A stretch of DNA of 64,000 bases from assembly GCF_918797505.1 (NCBI RefSeq), contig NC_092801.1, forward strand, positions 8,494,001-8,558,000. Reading direction: 5' to 3'. The position numbers were made by a program, and so were the translations under genes. Below are positions 56,401-64,000 of the stretch, in pieces; within the stretch, counting starts at the first letter, position 1, and each line of letters opens with the position of its first letter. The stretch is from Bemisia tabaci (Eukaryota > Arthropoda > Insecta > Hemiptera > Aleyrodidae). Under the pieces are notes generated by a model, which was not told the origin of the DNA, ran no database searches, and worked only from the letters and a program-made list of their open reading frames with translations.

Positions 56401-59400
56401 GACCGTGACATCAATGCCGTTGTGCGCAGATACTGAAAACCAATACCTCCCTTTGAGGGGGTATTGCTAAAACTGTCGGCTGCTTGTGACAGTTAGGAAT
56501 ACTTTAACTGTGTACTATTAACTGCAAACTTATCTAGTGCCACTTCTATTACGATTTCACTAAAAATTTCCTTCTAAAGACTTTTTGTCAGAAAAATAGG
56601 GTTGGGTTTTATTAATATCCTGGTTGCAGATTGGTTCAGAACTGGAATGATCTTCCACTAGATCTACGAGGCTATCCTGATTTGGTTTGTTGTAAACTTT
56701 TAGCTAGGGGGCAGGTTTTAGGTACGTACTGATTGTTATTTTTGTTGCCTTATTGTACTGCACGGTTGAAACCTGCATTTGATTTCCTTGTTTGTTTATA
56801 TTGGATTCAACCCGTAAATTGTTTAATAAATGAGAAAATTAATATTGCCTCAAATATTCATTTACCTTGTGAGGCGAACAGATTTTATACAGTATGTGGT
56901 CAATCTTTTGGTCTACTTGATACTTCAGATTCCTGTAGCTATTCCTTGTATGGTTGAAAGTTCCTAGCTCCGATTCATTAGCCTGTGAAAAGAGGATAAT
57001 TGGATTTAAGAAAAGTGGACTATGCTCCTAATTAGAAATTTGGCGGTTTTCCTTTTCCTCTTTTTAGCAAATTCATTTTGATTTCTTTCTACTTCATTTC
57101 TCTAATTTTTCATTGGAATAGGACACAAGGCAAAATCATAAAAATTCAAATTGCAACATTTTGAGATTTTTCTTATTTTATTTTTAGAATAAAATTTGTG
57201 TTCAAGATGAAACCCGTGAACATAACTCTGTGAGATTAGATTAAATTTCTTTTTTCTCTTATTGATTTTATGCGGAATAACTTTTCACCAAAGTAGTGAA
57301 AGGAAAACCTTCAAACTTAAAAAATTTGGCGGTATGTAGTTTGAACTTACTAGAGAACCTTATATTGAGGAAGAAATAATAAGTAAAATTAGAATTTCGC
57401 AACTCAAAAATCCAGAGGTGCACTCTCCTGGTTTCATCCAAGATATGTACATAACTTTCTGGAGAATCCTGCAATATTTCTTGAATCAGCTTAAAATTAT
57501 TTAAGAACAATGGCTGGATATAAATTATGCATCCTGATGAAGATAAAAATAACAAATTCAACTTGATCCGACTCAACTTTAAGAAGCATCAAAATACATT
57601 CATGAGAGTAATATTTTACCTGTTCAGAAGCATCACACATATTACTGTTGGTAAGTATCAATTGGTAACTGAGCTGAGATGGCTGGGAGTTCAAATCACC
57701 GGCCAGGATCGCCAAATCAGCATTTTGAGACGTGATTCGAATGAACTGTGACAGGTCGAATGCTTGAATGATTCGATGGCATAAATATTCATCACTGTGT
57801 GTACTGTACTCTGCGTGGAGCTGGAATAGGAGGAAAATGTTACAAAATGTTATTACAATGTTGAAAAGTCAATTAAGAAACTTACTTGCAACAAAAAAAA
57901 AAACCTTTAATTCAAAATTTGAGGGATGAAAAGTTGGTGACATCCACTGAGGGGAAATGATCGTAATATTGCAAGAACTGTCCAAATTATCTTTTCCTCA
58001 GAGCAATCGATTGCAAACGAAGAACCAACTTGTGTGACCGGCTCTGTAGAAAGGGACCTTATCTTTCAGAGGAAAATTTTCCTTTCTTTTTTACAAAAAC
58101 TTACACCAAATTTTTCTGCTACCTAAGAATTTTAGTCATAGAACTTTACTGCCGTGCTAAGAAAAAATGCTGTATGAACCTTCAGGCATTGCTAAATTTC
58201 CTTCTATGAATCACGAATTTCCGGAAGATTCGTGAATATTTTTCTTCCAATTTTTTAGATAATGTAGTTCGCAATTTCACCTAAAGATTCTGAAAATGTA
58301 AAGGAAAAATATGAATGAATAATGTTGTCAAAAATACATGTTTTATCAAGAGAAATTTGGCAACTCTCAAATGTTCAAACGGCGTTCTTCCTCGGCACGG
58401 CAGTTTGGGACTCATATCTCCTTCAATATTTGAGCTTCAATGTGCAAATCTGCGCCTAAAATTTTCAGATTTTCTTCCTCAATGCATTTATGAAAAGTTA
58501 AGTAAACTTTTCTACCAGAAGATAAAATTCCTTTTCACAGATCCGGTCACATTTTATACCGAGGACTCCTTTGTCCATTAGGTACTACTAATTAACAGAA
58601 AAATGGTGAAATGATTTCTGAAGCTTAAGTCAGTAAATGAAAAAATTTGAAACTTTCTGAAGCAGAAATGCCGTGATGAATTGATAAAAAGAGAGAAAAA
58701 ACTTACATGTACAGAATAAATGTTGATTTTGATTCCCTTAATGACGCATTGAATGAAAGCGATACCTTTCCCGCCAAAAAAGTCTGCATGCATGACTTTA
58801 TGGAAGTAACCATTCAGTTGCCACTGATGAAAAAGCACTTCCTTGATTGGCCAGCGAGAGAAAATACAGACTCCAGAGCCCACAAACCCACTGTTACAAA
58901 AATCAGAGCATTCAATTGAACTGGCAAAAATAACAAATGTGGAGGAAATCACCAGGGTCAATGCTTTTAAGGAACCTAAGTAGCACGCCTTGCGATTAAC
59001 TTGCAATAAGATTGTCAAAAAATTGCAAATTTATTGTGTGTGACAAAAACAGCAATTAAACTGCCCAAATAATTTCAATTTTTCGTGCAACAAAAATGGG
59101 AATTAAGTTGCGTAAGTAATTTCAATAAAATTATAACAGATCCATGTTAGGTCTTCAGGGTTTTTAAAATTTCTTCATTTTTCAATTCTCTGACTTTTTT
59201 TGCTTTTCTCGGACTCCAAAATTTTGTCTGACTTACAGACGAAACTTCCTCTTGGATTTTTTTCCTTTCAATTACGACAACTTCTGCCAAACGGTGTTTG
59301 CAAAATTCCCTGACTTTTCTTAAGAATTCCCTGACTTCCCATGACATTTCCAGTTCTCTGCAAAGTCCCTGCCTTCCCATGACATTTCAAATTCTCTGCA

Positions 59401-62400
59401 AAGTCCCTGACTTTCCAGACTGTCGGCAACCCTGCCTGTTGCTTAGCATATCGCATTTTCCAAGCAAGCGTAAAAATGTAGGTTTTCTCCAAACGTCAAT
59501 TCAATTTTTCTCATAGAAGAATTGCAATTTATTTGTATTATATTTATTTGTATTTTATGTAAGTACCTGTAAAAGTACTGTGAATATGGTAGGATGTTCT
59601 GCGTTTCCTCTTTTATTAGTTGGAAGTCATCTTCAACCCATACTTCCTGCAAACAGACAAAGTCATACTTCTTCTCTACCAAGTGCGCTGCGATTGCTTG
59701 CATTCGTGGGACTCGATCCTTGGAAAGGAGGAATATGCCCCTGAAAGTGTTAAGAATAATTTATAGGTAGGAGTTTTGAAATGTTTAATGCAGGAGGAGT
59801 GAACAAAGCTGCAGCACCAATAATCACCTACCTACTTTAGAGCCTAAGAAAAATACCTCCTGTATAGATGCTAATTTATACTGGAGGTTTGTTACTGGAG
59901 GTTAATTATTACTTGGAAGCTAAAATCGAAGAAGAATGGATTCATCATGAGGCAGAAGAGCAAGCGGGTTTCAGGGCTGGCAGATCAACCGTCGACCATC
60001 TATTTTGCATCACCCAGGTTATTGAGAAGAAGATGGCGGTTGGTCAAGAATTGCATTTGGTGTTCGTGGATTTGCGAAAAGCCTATGATAGTGTGCCTTT
60101 AGTGAAACTCTGGGAGGCCTTGGAAAAATCTGATTTTACTCGTGGACTAATTAATGCAATTAAGCTTTTTTATCAAGGGACTTTCGCAAGAATTAAATGT
60201 AAAGGGGGCTTGTCGGGGGGTTTTTATGTAACAAAGGGACTAAAGCAAGGGTGTTGCCTCTCCCCCACCTTGTTTAAAATATACTTAGAACATGTACTGC
60301 GTGAATGGAAGAAAAAATGTTCCGGAATGGGTGTCCCTCTAAATAATGAAGAAACTCTTTACACGTTATGCTTTGCTGATGACCAAGTACTTATCGCCCA
60401 AGATCAAGATGATGCTGAGTACATGACTCGAAAGTTGGTGGCTGAGTATCGGAAATGGGGCCTCGAGGTGAATGTCAGCAAAACCGAGAAGTTGACCGTT
60501 GGCGGGAATCAGCAAAGTATAGAATTAGAGGATGGGCGGCAAATTGGAAGCTGCGATATTTACAAATATTTAGGAGTGTTTTTAACCCAGGATGGAAGAT
60601 TGGACCAGGCCATCAAGAAGAGGAATATGCTGGGTAGGAGGGCAATCGCTATGTTAAATGGAGTCCTTTGGGACCAAAGGATCTCCAAAGAGAACAAAAG
60701 GAGGATTTACAACGCGATTGTCAAGAGCATAGTAACCTACGGGTGTGAAGTATGGCCGATGAAACAGCGGACCCGGGAGGTTTTAGAGGCAACAGAGATG
60801 GACTTCTGGCGTAGATCCGCTGGTATTTCCAGAAAGGATCGCGTCAGGAATGAGACGGTACGGGATATCATGGATGCCAAGCAGACCATCGTGCATGACA
60901 TTATGACGAAAACAACTCATCTGGTATGGTCATGTCCAGAGAATGGCAGGAGACAGGTTGCCGAAGAAGGTCCTTGACTGGGTTCCTCCTGGGAGAAGAC
61001 GCAGAGGGCGCCCAATGAAAGGTTGGAGGGACGGGATTGAAGCAGAAATGTTGAGGTGCTCAATCCCCCAAGATTTGTGGTTTGAAAGAGAGCAGTGGAG
61101 GTTAGGAGTCGTAGAGCGCGAGGGAGTGCTGTAAAGCGACATGTATGTATGTATAAATGCTAATTTTAACACTACAGAAGTTTTCTACAATTATCAATAT
61201 TTTGATACTCATAAAATTATTTATGAAAATAAAATTCAACATGGTAATATTTCAATCAGGATTGATAGATTTGTCCCTCCTTCAGAATCAGAAAACAGAC
61301 AAAATTGTTCCACTCCTCTGTCAAAATGTATTCAAAGATGCAGCAATGCAGCGTATTTTTCTGAGCAAAGATTTGAAAATATTACTGCACTATTTACCTT
61401 ATGGTCCAGTGACACGATCAATTGAGCCATCAAATTGAAGCTCGATTGGTGGAAAAAGACCTGAGGTGAGGATGCGACCAATGAGAGGCCCAATTTGATG
61501 GCTCAATTTGATCGTGTGACTGGACCTTTGAAAATTTCTTTCATTATCAAAGAAATCCTATCATTCACAAAAAATGTATACGGGGTGCTCAATAAAACTA
61601 TGCGGCATTTCTCAAGGTTCCTTGCTTCAACTTTCCAGATTTTAAGTTTGATGGGCGCTTTGGCAAGGGAGAAATGTGGTTAGTATCAAATCAACGTAAA
61701 CTTTAAATAAAAGGAATGGGCCTAGAAGTAAAAAGGAGACATATTTTGAGTAACTTCACACAATTCAAGTAATTACTTGACAGGCTTATTTTTAAAAACA
61801 TTTGAATGTTACGAATTACACGTTCAAAAGAGCAATAAACCACAGGACCCTGTCCTTCTACAGCCGTTCAGGGATTTTGTACTCTCTCATTAAATTTAAA
61901 ACTCTCTGTTGCCATCCTTTCATTCGACGGTATCTTCTTTAGTAGCTTTTCTGCCCAGCAAAAAGTGTGCAAAAACATTGTAACAACGCCCTGTCTCAAA
62001 AATAGTATTGCTATGACATTATGACGTTTTTATTGTACCATCATATTTTGCCAGGCGTGTTTTCTGTCATGTCTCTTCTGATAATTAATTTTTTTTTTTT
62101 TTTTTGGAAGTTTACAGATGCTGTAAGTTTTGAAAGAATGCTCGTGAGGAAAAAACAGCACTACTGCCTATGTAATTTGTCGCCCCTCTGACGTAAGGGC
62201 GTATCTTGATTTCCACAAAAGCCCTGTTGTCCATTTAATTCCATGCTTTCCAGGGCTGGGGTGAAAATGATGATATGCCTGTACATCAGAGCTAGCAACA
62301 AGTTACGGCGGCAAATTTTGAGAAAAAAAGGAAATCCAACAGGCTTGGAAAATATATACTCCTTGTATTCATTTTATGGTGATTCGATGGACGCCATATT

Positions 62401-64000
62401 TTGTGTCAGAACGGTATGAGATATATGGCATCAATTGGTTCCATTTTTTCAGCTACTCGTAATTTTTCTCCAATTTTGAGATCGCAATTCTGTTGTCAGG
62501 AAACTAAAGCACTCACTTATCGATTTTAACAAAGAAATTCAACATAATAAAGGCGTGGTTTTTTTAGAGAGAAAATATCGTATTCGAGTGCAGTTTCGAT
62601 ATCAGTATCGAATGCGATGTTTTCTCTCTAAAAAAACCACACCTTTATTACGTTGAATTTCTTTGTTAAAATTGGTAAGTGAGTGCTTTAGTCTCCTGAC
62701 AACAGAATTGCGATCTCAAAATTGGAGAAAAATGACGAGTAGCTGAAAAAATGGAACCAATTGATGCGATATATCGCATGCCGTCCTGACACAAAATGTG
62801 GCGTCCATCGAATCACCTTAAACCATCAAAAGTTATGGTTAAGCTATTGATGAGCATTATTTCCAAGGTCTCATTCCTTGATTTATCCTCATCCATTAAT
62901 CTGATGAAAAAGGGAAAATTTCCAAGGTTTCATTCCTTGATTTATCCTCATCCATTAATCTGATGAAAAAGGGAAAAATTTAGTGGATACTTACCACAAA
63001 TTAGAAAAGAACAGTGTACAACTGTAACCTAAGATGTGTGAGCTCTTCTTCTGTTGACACACACCTAACTTACGTTCATCATGAACTGACTGGGTTAAAT
63101 TTTACAGCACTACCTTTTGATGTACCTTTTTAATGTAAAATAAATTCTTCTCCCTATCAACCTTTGTAATATCTGCTTACCTCAACAAAAAAAAAGTCAT
63201 TACGCCTTTGACGAGAGTCAAAATATTTTTTTAAATATGAAAATGCTAATTGCTTGAAGGTACCTAAACGAGGGCCCAATGAAAAATGATAAAAATTTGG
63301 AGGTTTGGGCTTCTTGATTAAATTAATGTAAGGAATGCAAATGCAGCCTAATAGGCTAAGCATTCACAACAAGTCAGGGGGAAAGAATCCTTTGCCTCCA
63401 AGAACTAGAAATTTGAATAATTTTCCAACTAGGTACGGCTTGAGAAGGACGATTCTGATCATAGTAAAAGACCCAAAAATTAACAGTTCTAGAGCTTAAT
63501 GAATTATGCATTATTGATGCATTTATGAGCAGTATTGAGGAAAAAAACTTCAGATTTTGAGGAGAGGTCAGCTGACATTTGCAGTCGATTCCCCTTCAAA
63601 CGGAAATATAGTGTCTTTTACCCAAATTCTAATTACTCGCTAGTCTAAAAATTGAGCCATCTGAAGTTAAGGGCTCTTTTCCTATGACTAATCATCAAGT
63701 ATTAAAGACTCATAATTGCTGTCTGTCAGGTTATTCTTGCCTGTTCAGTGTTTGAAACATCGTTGACGCTGAGAATATTTCCAGGAACACTCTCTTCCAT
63801 CGGCGACTGTGCAGAAAAAATTTTGCTCACTTTTCTACCATTCTTGTTATTGGTCAAATTTTTAGTATCTCTTAGAGGGAATTTCGAGGAGGATACAAAT
63901 ATTAGATAGTGGAAGTGGAATTAATTTAATTTGCAGTTAAACCCTGCGACATTCTGAGTAATGAGAAGAAAGACCTACCAACAGTTTAACGAAAAGACAG
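53425..64000 (-). CDS. SMPD2: Neutral sphingomyelinase, SMPD2 type (5' end beyond the window)
   Basis: The enzyme hydrolyses sphingomyelin to ceramide and phosphocholine and belongs to the Mg2+-dependent endonuclease/exonuclease/phosphatase fold. Exons on the minus strand: 63979-64000 (3' end of the first coding exon present; the rest lies beyond the edge), 59567-59740, 58707-58890, 57620-57820, 56866-56982, 54947-55070, 53425-53762 (stop at 53425-53427). All splice sites are GT/AG and all phases agree. The first junction recreates SLNCW-GIFLLSKDRVPRMQ, the family N-terminal motif. Catalytic-fold motifs present: CLQEVW (metal-binding Glu), SGVCIFSRWPI, LHAEYSTHSDEY, LAILAGDLNSQ, KIDHILYK and HSDHEAITATF (catalytic His). 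The last exon carries two hydrophobic helices (GAVTVIFIALLLVYQ and SLLFISAVFIIFFGFMAL), as in human SMPD2. About 385 residues are visible. Introns contain MITE M1, FB-D and a LINE. Confidence 0.95.
53934..54553. mobile_element. Long foldback family FB-D (copy 2) in the last sphingomyelinase intron
   Basis: CAATGGGCCTGTTGCAAACT and its inverse bound 620 bp. Arms of about 200 bp match the copy at 28145 in the same order, including GATGAGCGCAT inner words and GGCACAGGT. It lies between the exons at 53762 and 54947. Confidence 0.85.
55255..55505. repeat. CCCTGAC-word dispersed repeat in a sphingomyelinase intron
   Basis: ATTCCCTGATATTTCTCC, TTTTTGGGGCAAATTTG, GAAAGCAAATAAAGGTGAC and ATTCCCTGAACTTTCC appear in the same order as in the units at 22825-23395. 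It is a single unit, not tandem. Confidence 0.6.
58149..58403. mobile_element. MITE family M1 (copy 8) in a sphingomyelinase intron
   Basis: CTGCCGTGCTAAGAAAAAAT to TTCTTCCTCGGCACGGCAG, 255 bp. The flanks TTTA and TTTG are a one-mismatch 4-bp duplication. It lies between the exons at 57820 and 58707. Confidence 0.85.
59165..59435. repeat. CCCTGAC-word dispersed repeat
   Basis: Tandem short words TTCCCTGACTTTTC, TTCCCATGACATTTC and CAAAGTCCCTGACTTTCC lead to CAGACTGTCGGCAACCCTG, the typical end of this family. It sits in the sphingomyelinase intron downstream of the exon at 59567. Confidence 0.6.
59878..61156 (+). mobile_element. 5'-truncated LINE with target duplication in the first visible sphingomyelinase intron
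   Basis: ATGCTAATTT stands at 59868-59877 and again at 61157-61166. The insert starts inside the reverse transcriptase domain and ends in a tail of GTAT/ATGT repeats (about 61140-61154). Tails of short repeats rather than poly(A) are known for RTE-like and related LINE clades. It is in the opposite orientation to the host gene. Confidence 0.8.
59925..61134 (+). pseudogene. LINE reverse transcriptase, C-terminal part, one frameshift
   Basis: The frame encodes EEQAGFRAGRSTVDHLFCI, LHLVFVDLRKAYDSV, GLKQGCCLSPTLFKIYL and CFADDQVLIAQDQDD. These are reverse transcriptase motifs with the catalytic FADD and the upstream catalytic Asp of VFVDLRKAYD intact. The thumb and a C-terminal segment follow. 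Near 60922 the frame shifts; the typical LINE ending (PPGRRRRGRPMKGWRDGIEA) continues in another frame to 61134. The endonuclease is missing because of 5' truncation. Clade RTE-like is a guess. Confidence 0.8.
61397..61532. mobile_element. Small foldback, GGTCCAGTGACACGATCAA arms
   Basis: GGTCCAGTGACACGATCAAT and GAGCCATCAAATTG are mirrored at 61489-61532 by CAATTTGATGGCTC and GATCGTGTGACTGGACC, with a 48-bp loop. Confidence 0.7.
62378..62820. mobile_element. Complete palindromic element with about 195-bp arms
   Basis: GGTGATTCGATGGACGCCAT and its inverse ending GGCGTCCATCGAATCACC bound a palindrome whose arms stay alignable to the centre (GAGAGAAAATATCG and its inverse). A single arm of the same family is at 9985-10184. 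Confidence 0.8.
62862..62980 (+). repeat. Two tandem 59-bp units
   Basis: TTTCCAAGGTCTCATTCCTT through GATGAAAAAGGGAAAA is followed at once by a near-identical copy. It lies in the sphingomyelinase intron. Confidence 0.8.
62981..63978. other. Intronic DNA next to the first sphingomyelinase exon
   Basis: AT-rich sequence with no recognisable coding or repeat signal. It is intronic because the exon at 63979-64000 and the exon at 59567-59740 join in phase. Confidence 0.5.

Noticed and set aside
57268..57576. Minus-strand frame as a further sphingomyelinase exon
   Set aside because: The exons at 57620-57820 and 56866-56982 join directly in phase and align with the family, so nothing is missing between them.
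1..64000. CRISPR arrays, operons or bacterial-type gene clusters
   Set aside because: Repeats have no spacer pattern, genes are intron-split with GT/AG sites, and no ribosome-binding-site-led gene runs exist.

Overview
This is a eukaryotic nuclear window, almost certainly from an insect. Genes are split by GT/AG introns, intergenic DNA is AT-rich, and most of the sequence is transposon debris: MITEs, palindromic foldback elements, LINE and LTR-retroelement pieces. Several of the foldback families look to me like ones I associate with whitefly (Bemisia, Hemiptera) DNA. That assignment is from memory and tentative.

Three host genes can be supported. (1) 3435-8092, plus strand: a large secreted, Pro/Thr/Tyr-rich protein with an N-terminal signal peptide and a 33-residue tandem repeat array. 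It occupies one long exon interrupted by a single-base frameshift inside the last repeat. (2) 27421-38534, minus strand: NAA15, the TPR-rich auxiliary subunit of the NatA N-terminal acetyltransferase. Ten exons join in phase and cover about the first 585 residues; I could not find the C-terminal exons. (3) 53425 to the right edge, minus strand: a neutral sphingomyelinase of the SMPD2 type. Six in-phase exons plus 22 nt of the preceding exon at the window edge include the catalytic motifs and the two C-terminal membrane helices. Both housekeeping genes carry transposons in their introns.

Layout: 1-3.4 kb holds a foldback element, a 159-bp tandem array broken by a MITE, and nested foldbacks. 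3.4-8.1 kb is the secreted-protein gene. 8.1-27.4 kb is a dense transposon field (4-bp-TSD MITEs, a mariner-type MITE, a piggyBac-type element with a related empty site nearby, a 1.5-kb DNA transposon with a 10-bp duplication, hAT-type MITEs, nested foldbacks). 27.4-38.5 kb is NAA15. 38.5-44.7 kb has no recognisable gene. 44.7-47.1 kb has transposon-derived coding modules and a triplicated exon-like 105-bp unit. 47.3-52.3 kb is an LTR-retroelement graveyard (Ty3/gypsy and BEL/Pao pieces on both strands) into which a complete ORF1-only Jockey-like retroelement has inserted. 53.4-64 kb is the sphingomyelinase gene with a 5'-truncated LINE in its first visible intron.

I see no evidence of bacterial DNA, CRISPR arrays, rRNA or intact tRNA genes. 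The most unusual items are the ORF1-only retroelement with a perfect 12-bp target duplication, and the repeated pattern of palindromic elements inserted inside other palindromic elements.
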